From an uncultured cyanobacterium (GTDB taxonomy: Bacteria > Cyanobacteriota > Cyanobacteriia > Cyanobacteriales > FACHB-T130), in contig CAKZHE010000052.1 in assembly GCA_936920195.1 (NCBI GenBank), positions 1 to 44,652 of the forward strand: a stretch of 44,652 nt of DNA. Direction: 5' to 3'. Both the position numbers and the translations under genes were made by a program. The notes under the pieces are model-generated. The model was given only the letters and a program-made list of their open reading frames with translations. It did not search any database and was not told where the DNA came from. Below are positions 7,830-16,653 of this stretch, one piece after another (position 1 is the first letter of the stretch; each line of letters starts with the position of its first letter).

Positions 7830-9626
7830 TTAGACATCTCCCAACATCTGCAATTTATACAAACTAGCATATAATCCTCCTTGTTCTAATAACTCATCGT
7901 GGCTGCCTGATTCAATTAATTGTCCCCGCTTCAAAACTAAAATTCGATCTACATTCCGAATGGTGGAGAGACGGTGAGCAATAATAATCGCTGTTCTCCC
8001 CTGTAGCAGACGATCTAAGGCTTGTTGAATTGCAGCTTCAGTACCCACATCCAAACTAGCTGTCGCTTCGTCTAAAACCAAAATATGCGGGTTACGAATG
8101 GCGGCGCGAGCAAAGGCTAATAACTGTTTTTGTCCCCCAGAAATATTTGCTCCCCGTTCCCGCAATTGGGTATTGTAACCTTGGGGCAAATCCTCAATAA
8201 ATTTTGCCACATTGGTTGATTCAGCAGCGGCTTGAATTTCAGCCAAGTCATATTCTTCGCCTAAAGTAATGTTGCTTTTGACATCGCCAGCAAATAAAAA
8301 GCCATCTTGGAGAATTACCCCAATATGACGGCGCAATTCACTTTGAGGCAAATCCCGAATATCAATGCCATCCAGGAGAATTCGTCCTTGAGTGGTTTCG
8401 TAGAGGCGACATAAAAGGCGAATAATAGAACTTTTTCCGGCTCCAGTCGGACCGACTAAAGCAACTTTTTCACCGGGACGAATGCTAAAATCTAAATCTC
8501 TGATGGCATACTCATTTGGTTTATAACCAAACCAAACTTTTTCAAACCGAATTTCTCCGGCTGAATTGAGTAATTTGGGTTGAATAGCTTTGGTTTCGGG
8601 ATCTTTAATTTCTATGGGTTCGTTAAAGATATCAACAATCCGTTCAATGGCAGTAAAACCAGATTGCAACATGGTAAATTTTTCGGCAAACTGGCGCAAA
8701 GGATCGAAAAGTCGCTGGGCAAATAAAATAAAAGTGGAGAGCGTCCCAAAACTGAGGTTATTACCCATAATCATATAACCACCAGCCCACAAAACACAAG
8801 CGATCGCCACCAGTGACACCCATTCTAAAGTAGCAGAAATGGCTGAGTCGTGAAAGATGGTTTTATCAACTTGATCGATATAGTGCTGATTGACTTGCCG
8901 AAACATTTCTGAATTGAACTTTTCCCGCCGAAATAGCTGCACCACATTGATGCCCACAATGTTTTCTTGCAGCATCGAATTCAGGCTAGAAAGTTCTTCT
9001 CTAGCTTTGTAGTTGGCTTGGCGAAACTGGTGCTGAAAATAAATAATTAACCCAGTTACAGGAACCAGCATCAAGACTAACATTAAGGCTAATTGCCATT
9101 GTAGGAAAAACATGGCGATCGCGATCGTTACAATTGACAATAAATCGCTGATAATCCCAATGGCTCCCCCAGAAAAAACTTCCCCCAAAGCACTAACATC
9201 GCTCGTCAGGCGTGTAATCAAACTACCAATGGGAGTCCGATCAAAAAATCGCATCGCCAAGGAGGTAACATGGTCAAATAAATCATCGCGAATATCCGCA
9301 GTAATTTTTTGTCCCACCTTCTGCACTGTATATCCTTGAACTGCCACAAATCCCAATCGAAACAGCACCGTAATCAGCAATAGAACGGAGAGAATATTTA
9401 AGCCAACGGCTAAGGGATACTGACGCAAAAACTCAAAGACATTGGCTTCTCCCTTAATCAGAGAAATGGCTTGTCCAATAATAATCGGCTGGATGGTACT
9501 TGATACCGACAGCGGTAGCAGTAAAATCATAGATAGAGCTAGTATTCGACCACTACGGCGAGCATAAGGTACTAACCGCAGAAATAATCGCCAGTCGCTT
9601 TCTCTTTTCGGGGAATTCGCTATCAT
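7830..9626 (-). CDS. ABC exporter, fused permease and ATPase (MsbA-like)
   Basis: A half-transporter of 598 residues if begun at the ATG at 9626; an upstream TTG at 9656 would add ten. The N-terminal two thirds form a six-helix exporter-type transmembrane domain (FFDRTPIGSLITRLTSDVSAL is the typical cytoplasmic loop). The ATPase domain shows Walker A GPTGAGKSS (about residues 392-400), Q-loop ILQDGFLF, signature ISGGQKQ (about 495-501), Walker B LVLDEATASLD and the H-loop IAHRLSTI. It should work as a homodimer or a heterodimer in the plasma membrane. The substrate (lipid, peptide or drug) is unknown. No partner half-transporter is adjacent. Confidence 0.9.
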   Translation of the reverse strand: MIANSPKRESDWRLFLRLVPYARRSGRILALSMILLLPLSVSSTIQPIIIGQAISLIKGEANVFEFLRQYPLAVGLNILSVLLLITVLFRLGFVAVQGYTVQKVGQKITADIRDDLFDHVTSLAMRFFDRTPIGSLITRLTSDVSALGEVFSGGAIGIISDLLSIVTIAIAMFFLQWQLALMLVLMLVPVTGLIIYFQHQFRQANYKAREELSSLNSMLQENIVGINVVQLFRREKFNSEMFRQVNQHYIDQVDKTIFHDSAISATLEWVSLVAIACVLWAGGYMIMGNNLSFGTLSTFILFAQRLFDPLRQFAEKFTMLQSGFTAIERIVDIFNEPIEIKDPETKAIQPKLLNSAGEIRFEKVWFGYKPNEYAIRDLDFSIRPGEKVALVGPTGAGKSSIIRLLCRLYETTQGRILLDGIDIRDLPQSELRRHIGVILQDGFLFAGDVKSNITLGEEYDLAEIQAAAESTNVAKFIEDLPQGYNTQLRERGANISGGQKQLLAFARAAIRNPHILVLDEATASLDVGTEAAIQQALDRLLQGRTAIIIAHRLSTIRNVDRILVLKRGQLIESGSHDELLEQGGLYASLYKLQMLGDV

Positions 9627-9666
9627 TTTTTTTAGATGAATTGAACGCCAGTTCAATAATATGTCA

Positions 9667-9786
9667 GTAGGTGGTCATAACTAAAAGACTATAAGCAAAA
9701 GTTCGTAGTTGGGCTTTAGCCCCAATCCGGAAAGGGCTAAAGCCCAACTACAAACTCACTTTAATTTTTTTACTTTAATTATGACC
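9667..9786. repeat. miniature palindromic element, copy 2 (inverted relative to copy 1)
   Basis: The palindromic core is 9701-9755. The flank GTGGTCATAACTAAAAGACT (from 9671) and the far flank TACTTTAATTATGACCAT mirror those of the copy at 5820-5936. Core and both flanks match over about 117 bases with few changes, in opposite orientation. Confidence 0.85.
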
Positions 9787-9872
9787 ATGATGCTGCTTGA
9801 GTCGTGATATCCTGTGCGTAGTTGCGCTTCTGTCCCATCTTACTACAAATTGAGTAATATTTAATTAATTTG

Positions 9873-10550
9873 CTAATCATTTAAGCGTTCTAGTTGCGTA
9901 AGCCATCGATCGAAATGAGGGCATTGACTTCTAATTCTTGCCAAACCAATTTTTTGAACCATTAAAGGAGCGACGGAAACCTTTCTTCCATCATAACTAG
10001 GAATCAATTGCATAATTCGTTTAGAAGGTGCAGTTGTTTCTCCATCATTAATTAATTCGGGAGATTGATATTGTTGACAAATCTCCAACAATCTTTGTAT
10101 GCTTTCGGAATATTCTGGAAAACTATCTCTTAATCTAGTTGGCTCGGATAAAATTAATGCTTCAAATTCATGCAATTGAATATAAGGAATAAATCGATAA
10201 TCATTAATATCATTGCCAAAAGCAGTTTCTAGCGCAGCAATTTTTTGATAGGGTTCAGAAATTCTTTGAGCTTGTTCAAATTCAGGGAAGTTATTTGGCA
10301 ATCGATATAAATCAAACATTGTGGTGAATCTGACATTATTAGATCTCTCCTGGTTTATCCAAAGCATTATATCTTTTTTAGATTGTTCATAATTGATCGA
10401 TCCACCTCGATAAACCTTGGTTTTAGTGCGCTTAGTAGTGACACAATGAACATCGGTATAGACATCAAAACCCGCTAGATGTTCCGCTAAAACAGTATTA
10501 ACAAATTCTTCTTCCGTTTGACCTTCAGCTATAATATGTAAACGAATCAT
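9873..10550 (-). CDS. DUF4276 (TOPRIM-like) protein, partner of the upstream ATPase
   Basis: A 225-residue DUF4276 protein. The N-terminal beta strand and acidic motif IIAEGQTEEEFV (E9, E13) fits the TOPRIM catalytic glutamate; FDLYRLPNNFP (D80, P85) and IPYIQLHEFEALIL (H127, E128, E130) are the other conserved blocks of the family. The gene is the second of a two-gene unit; its ATG overlaps the ATPase stop by 4 bases (10547-10550). ATPase plus TOPRIM pairs of this kind include OLD-type nucleases, PARIS and Gabija. A nuclease or phage-defence effector role is inferred, not shown. A palindromic repeat copy lies downstream. Confidence 0.8.
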   Translation of the reverse strand: MIRLHIIAEGQTEEEFVNTVLAEHLAGFDVYTDVHCVTTKRTKTKVYRGGSINYEQSKKDIMLWINQERSNNVRFTTMFDLYRLPNNFPEFEQAQRISEPYQKIAALETAFGNDINDYRFIPYIQLHEFEALILSEPTRLRDSFPEYSESIQRLLEICQQYQSPELINDGETTAPSKRIMQLIPSYDGRKVSVAPLMVQKIGLARIRSQCPHFDRWLTQLERLND

Positions 10551-11659
10551 TTGCTCGGTCTCCCGCCAAGAACATTTTTATTCCATAATTCGGATAGGGA
10601 ATATTCTTCTAACCATTTTTCAAGCTCTTGTGAATTCAAACGCTTAAAATAAGATTGACGATCTTTCCTTTCGACAACTACAATATCGTCGGGTTCAAAA
10701 CAGTCAATTAATGTTGTCGATTGAGTCGCTAAAATAACTTGAATATGATGAGATACACTATTAATCAATCCTCCAATAATATTAATTGCATAAGGATGCA
10801 AGCCTAACTCTGGCTCATCTAAGATTAATAACTTAGGCAAACCATATTCTGGTTGCAATAAAAGAGTAACTAATGCCATTGTTCTTAAAGTGCCATCCGA
10901 AGCTTGATAGGAGCTAAAAATCAAATCAGTATTACGTTCTTTCCATTGTAAAAGCACGGTATGACTCACAGGTTCAGGTTCTAAAACAAAATCCAGAAAA
11001 AATGGCGTAATTTGCCTGAGAGTTTCTACTATTCTTTGATAATAAATTGGTTCTGTTGCTCTTAATCTTAAAAGTACAGATGCCAAATTTGCTCCATCTT
11101 CTCGTAGATCGCGACCATCGTCTATATTCCATTTTTGTCTAATTCGAGCAGTTTCTGAAGTGTTATGAAACTGATAAATTGCACAATGATTTTGAATTAA
11201 ATTAAAAATTTTTTGAGCCGTAGGATTGCCAATGATTGCAGAATCAATTAGTTTTGCTTCTCGATGACCTGCATCGAAAAATTGTGACTCGCATAAAGTA
11301 TGAGATATGGGCAAATAAGTCCGACAATTTTCTTCGGCAAAAATGAAAGTATCTCCAGCGGCATGAAAAAGCCTAAAATAATAAGCAGTGTTGAAACCAT
11401 TTATTTCAAAGTTTAATTCTGCTTGAATTTGGGGGGTGATTTCTGCCCCATCAAATAGTAAAGCGTTGGCTCCTCCAGATTGACCAATAAATATTTGTAA
11501 TTGTCCAGGATTTTGAAGCATCGACCGGAGTAATTTAAAGAAAGAAATTAAATTGGATTTTCCGACTCCATTTGCCCCGATTAAAACATTGATGGCAGTC
11601 AATTCCAAATCGACTTCGCGAATTGATTTATAACCCTTAATTTGAATTTTTTTCAGCAT
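10547..11659 (-). CDS. AAA15/AAA_21 (OLD/RecF-like) ATPase
   Basis: A 370-residue ABC/SMC-type ATPase without membrane segments. The order is KKIQIKGYKSIREVDLEL, Walker A GANGVGKS (28-35), an inserted middle domain with Lys/Tyr-rich beta strands, a signature-like SDGTLRTMALVTLLL (254-268), and Walker B LLILDEPELGLHP (277-289). The switch region reads LATQSTTLID, with no histidine. The C-terminus is short, with no fused TOPRIM domain; that function seems to be supplied by the overlapping DUF4276 gene. Its likely job is to sense a trigger or load the effector, as in PARIS or class 2/4 OLD systems. This is inference. Confidence 0.88.
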   Translation of the reverse strand: MLKKIQIKGYKSIREVDLELTAINVLIGANGVGKSNLISFFKLLRSMLQNPGQLQIFIGQSGGANALLFDGAEITPQIQAELNFEINGFNTAYYFRLFHAAGDTFIFAEENCRTYLPISHTLCESQFFDAGHREAKLIDSAIIGNPTAQKIFNLIQNHCAIYQFHNTSETARIRQKWNIDDGRDLREDGANLASVLLRLRATEPIYYQRIVETLRQITPFFLDFVLEPEPVSHTVLLQWKERNTDLIFSSYQASDGTLRTMALVTLLLQPEYGLPKLLILDEPELGLHPYAINIIGGLINSVSHHIQVILATQSTTLIDCFEPDDIVVVERKDRQSYFKRLNSQELEKWLEEYSLSELWNKNVLGGRPSK

Positions 11660-11720
11660 AGTTATGATATGACTAACAATTGAATTTGTTCTCAGGCTAA
11701 GTAGGCGATCGCAAATAAAA

Positions 11721-11795
11721 TACTATCCGCAAAAGTTTGTAGTTGGGCTTTAGCCCCAATCCGGAAAGGGCTAAAGCCCAACTACAAACTTACAA
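11721..11795. repeat. miniature palindromic element, copy 3 (mostly the core)
   Basis: The core at 11735-11789 is the same palindrome as at 5848-5902. Only one flank is recognisable (TACTATCCGCAAAA against GACTATAAGCAAAA in copy 2). Copies 2 and 3 bracket the ATPase/DUF4276 pair at 9667-9786 and 11721-11795. Confidence 0.8.
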
Positions 11796-11818
11796 TGAGT
11801 AGAACCAACGATAAAAAA

Positions 11819-12817
11819 CTAGCTAATCAGTAGGACGATTTTACCTGTGACTGAACCTGTTTCTAATAACTGGTGGGCAGCCACCGCTTCAGCTAAGGGA
11901 AAGGTTTGGCTTAAGTGAATTTTTAACTGTCCTTGCTCAATTAATCGAGCGCATTGTTGCAAAATTCTCGCTTGATCCTGTTGCGCTTGTACCAAAGTTT
12001 GTAACATAGGAATTAACATTAGTTCAAAACTAATCCTTTGATTTCGGCCTCTGGCAACTTTCCAATTCGTATCGGGTTCAGCATCCAAAATGGTGACAAT
12101 ATCGCCGTAAATGGCTGTGGCAGCAAAGCTTTTGCCAAAGATATCACCACCGACGGTATCAAAAGTTAAATCCACGCCTTCACCGTTAGTCCAGTCTAAG
12201 GCAGCTTGGACAAAATCAGTTTCTTTGTAGAAAATGGTTAAATCGGCTCCCAATTGCCGGACAAATTCAGCTTTTTCCTTTGAACTAACAGTAGTGGCAA
12301 CGTCAGCACCTTTCAATTTAGCGAGTTGAATGGCAACGTGTCCAACTCCTCCCGCCCCAGCATGAATTAATACTTTGCGCCCTGGCTCTAATCGCCCTCT
12401 GTCATAAAGGGCTTCCCAGGCGGTAATTAATACTAGGGGCGCGGCGGCAGCTTCGGCAAAGGAGATAGAAGCAGGTTTTTTGGCAACGCAGCGCTCGTCC
12501 ACAATGGTAAATTCGGCATAGTTGCCGTATTGCCCTCCCAAGCCGCCATTGCAAAAGTAAACTTCATCGCCGGGATGGAAATTTTGAACGCCTTTGCCGA
12601 CGGCTTCGACGATGCCAGCGCCGTCGCAACCCAAAATAGCGGGCATTTGTTCGGGATAAAAGGTGCTGCGCTTGCGTAACTTGGTATCAATGGGGTTGAT
12701 GCCAGCGGCTTTGAGGCGGATAAGTAAGTCGGTATCTTTTTGAATGGTGGGGGCGGGTACTTCCCGGAGTTGCAAAACGTCGGGGTTGCCGGGAGCGGTC
12801 ATGAAGATGGCTTTCAT
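11819..12817 (-). CDS. MDR-family NAD(P)H:quinone oxidoreductase / zinc-type alcohol dehydrogenase-like protein
   Basis: A 332-residue medium-chain dehydrogenase/reductase. It has the GroES-like N-terminal domain (LLIRLKAAGINPIDTKLR, then PAILGCDGAGIVEAVG), and a Rossmann domain with HAGAGGVGHVAIQLAKLKG (about 149-167), the NADP-binding AxGGVG form. The catalytic-zinc ligands of true alcohol dehydrogenases are not complete, so a zeta-crystallin-like quinone or enone reductase is more likely than an alcohol dehydrogenase. It is soluble and stands alone, divergent from glgA2. Confidence 0.82.
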   Translation of the reverse strand: MKAIFMTAPGNPDVLQLREVPAPTIQKDTDLLIRLKAAGINPIDTKLRKRSTFYPEQMPAILGCDGAGIVEAVGKGVQNFHPGDEVYFCNGGLGGQYGNYAEFTIVDERCVAKKPASISFAEAAAAPLVLITAWEALYDRGRLEPGRKVLIHAGAGGVGHVAIQLAKLKGADVATTVSSKEKAEFVRQLGADLTIFYKETDFVQAALDWTNGEGVDLTFDTVGGDIFGKSFAATAIYGDIVTILDAEPDTNWKVARGRNQRISFELMLIPMLQTLVQAQQDQARILQQCARLIEQGQLKIHLSQTFPLAEAVAAHQLLETGSVTGKIVLLIS

Positions 12818-12967
12818 CGTCGGCTTGAATGGTAAGGTTGATAGATTGGCACTTCAGTTGCCAATTTGGAAAATATGGGCGATCGCCTAGTTACTTGTTG
12901 CCCAGAAAAATATATACTTTGGCAAAGATTAAGAGCAAACTATTTTCGATTGCGGCGGGGAATCAGA

Positions 12968-14440
12968 ATGTACATCGTACAAATTGCCTCAGAATGCGCT
13001 CCTGTTTCTAAAGTTGGTGGCTTAGGCGATGTGGTCTATGGACTGAGCAGAGAGTTAGAAATTCGGGGTCATACGGTAGAAATTATTCTGCCAAAGTACG
13101 ATTGTATGCGCTATGACCATATTTGGGGACTCCACGAAGCTTATAATGACCTCTGGGTTCCCTGGTATGATGGGGCAATCCACTGTACCGTAGACTGTGG
13201 TTGGGTTCACGGACGGTTGTGTTTCTTTATTGACCCCCACTCGGAGGATAATTTCTTCAATCGGGGTTGTTATTACGGTTCTTCCGACGAACAGATGCGC
13301 TTTGCCTTTTTTAGCAAAGCAGCTTTAGAATTCTTACTGCGAACAAATAAGCGTCCGGATATCATCCACTGCCATGATTGGCAAACTGGGTTAGTGCCAG
13401 TCTTGCTATTTGAGATTTACAAGTATCACGGGATGGAGAATCAGCGAGTTTGCTATACCATCCACAATTTTAAACATCAAGGGGCGGTGGGGACTAATAT
13501 TCTGGCGGCAACGGGACTGAATAATGAACCATACTACTACAGTAGCGATCGCCTGTTAGATGATAACCATCCTTGCCTAAATCTGATGAAGGCGGGGATT
13601 GTTTACGCCAACTTTGTTACCACTGTTTCCCCCAACCATGCCTGGGAAGCTCGCCATACCGATGTTGGTTGCGGGTTAGGACATATTTTGTATGTTCATC
13701 AACACAAGTTTAGCGGGGTTTTGAATGGGATTGATTATGATGTGTGGAACCCAGAAAGCGATCGCTACATTCCCCACCCCTATTCTAGAGCCAATATTCA
13801 AGGTAAAATCCAGAATAAGAAAGCCCTCCGCGATCGCTTGTTACTGCAAGATGCGGATAAACCGATTATCTGTTATATCGGTCGATTAGACAATCAAAAA
13901 GGCGTGCATTTAGTTCACCATGCCATGTATTATGCCCTAAATCGCGGGGCGCAATTTGTTTTATTAGGTGCGGCGACAGAAAAGAAAATTAATTCTTGGT
14001 TCTGGCACGAAAAAAATCACTTAAACGATCATCCCGATTGTCATTTGGAACTGGGTTTTAATGAGGAATTAGCCCATTTAATCTATGCTGGGGCAGATAT
14101 GATAGTTGTTCCTAGCAATTACGAACCTTGCGGATTAACCCAAATGATTGGTTTGAGATATGGCACTGTCCCAATTGTCCGGGGAGTGGGCGGTTTAGTC
14201 AATACTGTATTTGACCGAGATTATGACCAAGATCGCTTGCCCGAAAAGCGCAATGGTTATGTATTTTATCAAACCGATAATCAGGCTTTAGAATCGGCAA
14301 TCGAGCGAGCCATTGGTTTGTGGCATCGTTATCCCAAGGAATTTCGCAAGTTAATGTTGCAGGGGATGGAATATGACTACTCTTGGAATCATCCAGGGGC
14401 AGATTATGTCGGGATTTACGACTATATTCGCCATCGCTAA
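12968..14440 (+). CDS. glgA2: glycogen synthase, GlgA2 type (ADP-glucose, GT5)
   Basis: The 490-residue GT5 enzyme adds glucose from ADP-glucose to glycogen in the cytoplasm. The frame opens earlier, at 12866, but the true start is most likely the ATG at 12968 (MYIVQIASECAPVSKVGGLGDV), which begins the first beta strand and has GGGG just upstream. KVGGLGD (residues 15-21) is the ADP-glucose motif; HCHDWQTG and the C-terminal NYEPCGLTQMIGLRYG follow. Length and phrases such as CMRYDHIWGLH and GWVHGRLCFF match the second cyanobacterial isoform (GlgA2) rather than GlgA1. It stands alone; the other glycogen genes are not in the window. Confidence 0.92.
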   Translation: MYIVQIASECAPVSKVGGLGDVVYGLSRELEIRGHTVEIILPKYDCMRYDHIWGLHEAYNDLWVPWYDGAIHCTVDCGWVHGRLCFFIDPHSEDNFFNRGCYYGSSDEQMRFAFFSKAALEFLLRTNKRPDIIHCHDWQTGLVPVLLFEIYKYHGMENQRVCYTIHNFKHQGAVGTNILAATGLNNEPYYYSSDRLLDDNHPCLNLMKAGIVYANFVTTVSPNHAWEARHTDVGCGLGHILYVHQHKFSGVLNGIDYDVWNPESDRYIPHPYSRANIQGKIQNKKALRDRLLLQDADKPIICYIGRLDNQKGVHLVHHAMYYALNRGAQFVLLGAATEKKINSWFWHEKNHLNDHPDCHLELGFNEELAHLIYAGADMIVVPSNYEPCGLTQMIGLRYGTVPIVRGVGGLVNTVFDRDYDQDRLPEKRNGYVFYQTDNQALESAIERAIGLWHRYPKEFRKLMLQGMEYDYSWNHPGADYVGIYDYIRHR

Positions 14441-14465
14441 AACTTTCCTCTAATCATTCCACCAG

Positions 14466-14521
14466 GTTTGTAGTTGGGCTTTAGCCCTATCTATAATTAG
14501 GGCTAAAGCCCAACTACAAAC
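14466..14521. repeat. miniature palindromic element, copy 4 (core only)
   Basis: The core GTTTGTAGTTGGGCTTTAGC and its complement surround a different centre (TATCTATAATTA). The longer flanks of copies 1 and 2 are not evident. It lies between glgA2 and the toxin-antitoxin pair and could act as a terminator-like hairpin for glgA2. Confidence 0.8.
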
Positions 14522-14552
14522 TTCCTCTAGCTAGAATTAAGAAGAACAAAAA

Positions 14553-14798
14553 ATGGCAATAACAAAATTAACTAATTCTGGACAAATTGCAATTCCTGCG
14601 GAAATTATAGAATGGCTAAAACTGAAACCGGGAGACTCAATTGATTTTGCGATCGCTTCAGATGGTAAGGTTTATTTACAACCTACCAATATTGATGTCA
14701 AAGAATTATCTGGAATACTGTATGAAAAAGGCAGAAAAACTGTTTCTCTAGAAGAAATGGAGGAAGCAATCTCTGAGTGTGCAGGAGAGTCAGCTTGA
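14553..14798 (+). CDS. AbrB/SpoVT-type antitoxin (VapB)
   Basis: An 81-residue protein with the swapped-hairpin AbrB DNA-binding domain (MAITKLTNSGQIAIPAEIIEWL, then LKPGDSIDFAIASDGKVYLQP) and an acidic C-terminal tail (SLEEMEEAISECA) suited to binding a PIN toxin. Such antitoxins neutralise VapC and repress their own operon. The stop TGA overlaps the toxin start (TTGA), so the two are translated together. A site for self-repression would be expected in the short upstream gap but is not obvious. Confidence 0.85.
   Translation: MAITKLTNSGQIAIPAEIIEWLKLKPGDSIDFAIASDGKVYLQPTNIDVKELSGILYEKGRKTVSLEEMEEAISECAGESA
14783..14787 (+). promoter_or_regulatory. ribosome binding site fixing the vapC TTG start
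   Basis: AGGAG lies 7 bases upstream of the TTG at 14795, inside the antitoxin reading frame. It supports the TTG over the in-frame GTG at 14777, which has no such site. Confidence 0.65.
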
Positions 14799-15190
14799 AC
14801 GGACTAGATACTAACGTAGTTGTGCGCTTTTTAGTGCGAGATGACGAACAGCAATGGCAAATTGCCGATCGTTACATCAATGAAGCCTTGCGAGATAATG
14901 AACCTTGCCTAATTAACAATATTGTTCTCTGTGAAGTAGTTTGGGTTTTGCGAAGCAGATATAAACTGAGTCGAGAGAAACTCATTGAAACCCTGGAGAA
15001 TATTTTAAAAGCTAATATTTTTGTGTTTGAGAATCGAGAAGTTATAGAATGGGCGATCGCACAGATGAAATCTAGTAATGCAGATTTTTCTGACTATCTA
15101 ATTACCAGAATAAATCAAATCACTGGATGTCAGGAAACCGCTTCTTTCGATTCTAAGTTAGGTCAGTTAGAAGGGGTAAAATTGCTATGA
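14795..15190 (+). CDS. PIN-domain ribonuclease toxin (VapC)
   Basis: A 131-residue PIN-domain protein. The acidic residues expected for Mg-dependent RNA cleavage are visible: the N-terminal NGLDTNVVVRFLV (D4), then NIVLCEVVWVL (E) and NADFSDYLI (the later aspartates). The chosen start is TTG, overlapping the antitoxin stop by 4 bases (TTGA); an earlier GTG would add only six unrelated residues. It should be an mRNA- or tRNA-cleaving toxin held inactive by the upstream AbrB-type antitoxin. It appears complete. Confidence 0.87.
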   Translation: MNGLDTNVVVRFLVRDDEQQWQIADRYINEALRDNEPCLINNIVLCEVVWVLRSRYKLSREKLIETLENILKANIFVFENREVIEWAIAQMKSSNADFSDYLITRINQITGCQETASFDSKLGQLEGVKLL

Positions 15191-15276
15191 ATTAAGGTAA
15201 TATGTTGAGGAAAGATTCGATTTTTAACATAATCTCTTTCATTAACGCAGAAACAAACTGAAGAGGAGTTGCTAGA

Positions 15277-16641
15277 TTATTTTCCCTCTCTATCCAGTGT
15301 TGGTTTTAACAGAGAAAGTAGCTCTTTTTGATTAATTTTACCTTGGGAATTGCGGGGCAAACTAGCAACATTTAACCAATGTTTAGGCTGCTTAAACTTA
15401 CTTAATGTCGAAGCGATCGCCGCTGCCAAATGCTCTGGTAAAACCTCATGCGATCGCGCTACATAAATTGCTGTCACTGCCTCACCCCAATAGGAATCTG
15501 GTATTCCAATTACTACCACATCACTAACTAAATTGGTGGCAAAAATTGCCGCTTCTACTTCAGCCGGAAAGACATTTACACCCCCAGTAATAATTTTTTG
15601 GCTATTACGTCCAACTATATATAGATAGCCCTCTGCGTCCAAATATCCCAAATCATCGGTAGCGAATTGGGGGGCAATTATCTGAGATTCGGGATAATAA
15701 CCTAAAGCCAAAGAATCAGCTTTGATATTCACAATTCCCATTTCTCCGGGAGGGAGCATTTCAGCACTATTTCCCCCAATGGTAATTTCTGCATGGGGAA
15801 GAACTTGCCCGCAACTATTATTTCCCCCTAAAAAATCTTCTGGTTTCAAAGTTGCCACCTGGGAAGCAGTTTCTGTCATCCCGTAGGTGGGAGCCAAGGG
15901 AATGCGATGTTTTCTGGCGGCATTTAAAAGTTCTGTCCATCCAGGTGCGCCGCCTAATAACACCATTTGAAATTGACTTAACCAATTGGGACTAATTTCT
16001 AACAACCGTTGCAGTTGGGTGGGAACTAAAGAAATAGTAAATTCGGCGGGATTGAGATCTGGTAACTTCCCAGCTAGTAAACTTTTAAAAGACCAAATTA
16101 TCAACTTTCCCCCCGAAGTCCAAGAGCGGATAAACTGCATCAAACCGCCAATTCGATCTACAGGTAAGACGCAAAAGGAATTAACTTGCTCTAGTTGAAA
16201 GTATTTTTGAAAACTCCGCGCCGAAGCCGTTAAAGTATCCCAATTATGCAGAGCAAATCGCAACTTTCCCGAAGAACCACCTGTAGGAATGGCAATAATC
16301 GCATGGGGATAAGAAACAGCGGAAAAAGGGGAATATTGGCGCTCTCTATTATCCGTCCAAATTAACTGGGGTTTCACCAAAGAGAGAACTTGCTGCCATT
16401 CAGCATCGGTACAATTGGAGTTACCAAAAAATACAGGACAACTAGCTGCCTGGGCAGCTATAAAACCTGCTAAAAAACGGTTTGGCTGAGATTCTGCCAG
16501 GAGAATTTTGGGCAGATAATCGAGGGCAATTAATTCTTGATATCGTTGGGCAATAAGTTGGTAAAATTGTAGGCGATCGCCTCCCAACCACCAATCATCG
16601 CCCACTCGATTATAGATATAGCTTAACTGAGCGCTTTCCAT
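15277..16641 (-). CDS. menE: 2-succinylbenzoate-CoA ligase
   Basis: A 454-residue member of the adenylate-forming enzyme superfamily. It activates 2-succinylbenzoate with CoA in phylloquinone synthesis, supplying the photosystem I A1 quinone. Motifs in order: P-loop AIPTGGSSGKLRFAL (about 117-131), LVPTQLQRLL, YGMTETASQVATL (about 254), LGYLDAEGYLYIVGR and, near the end, PRNSQGKINQKEL carrying the catalytic lysine. The short length and divergent middle are usual for cyanobacterial MenE. The CCB-family gene lies 12 bases upstream on the same strand, so the two are probably co-transcribed. Confidence 0.85.
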   Translation of the reverse strand: MESAQLSYIYNRVGDDWWLGGDRLQFYQLIAQRYQELIALDYLPKILLAESQPNRFLAGFIAAQAASCPVFFGNSNCTDAEWQQVLSLVKPQLIWTDNRERQYSPFSAVSYPHAIIAIPTGGSSGKLRFALHNWDTLTASARSFQKYFQLEQVNSFCVLPVDRIGGLMQFIRSWTSGGKLIIWSFKSLLAGKLPDLNPAEFTISLVPTQLQRLLEISPNWLSQFQMVLLGGAPGWTELLNAARKHRIPLAPTYGMTETASQVATLKPEDFLGGNNSCGQVLPHAEITIGGNSAEMLPPGEMGIVNIKADSLALGYYPESQIIAPQFATDDLGYLDAEGYLYIVGRNSQKIITGGVNVFPAEVEAAIFATNLVSDVVVIGIPDSYWGEAVTAIYVARSHEVLPEHLAAAIASTLSKFKQPKHWLNVASLPRNSQGKINQKELLSLLKPTLDREGK

Positions 16642-16653
16642 GAAAAGCCTTTC

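Noticed and set aside
12845-12865. Small ATTGGCA/TGCCAAT hairpin between the oxidoreductase and glgA2 genes
   Set aside because: Seven-base arms are too short to call an operator or terminator without further evidence.
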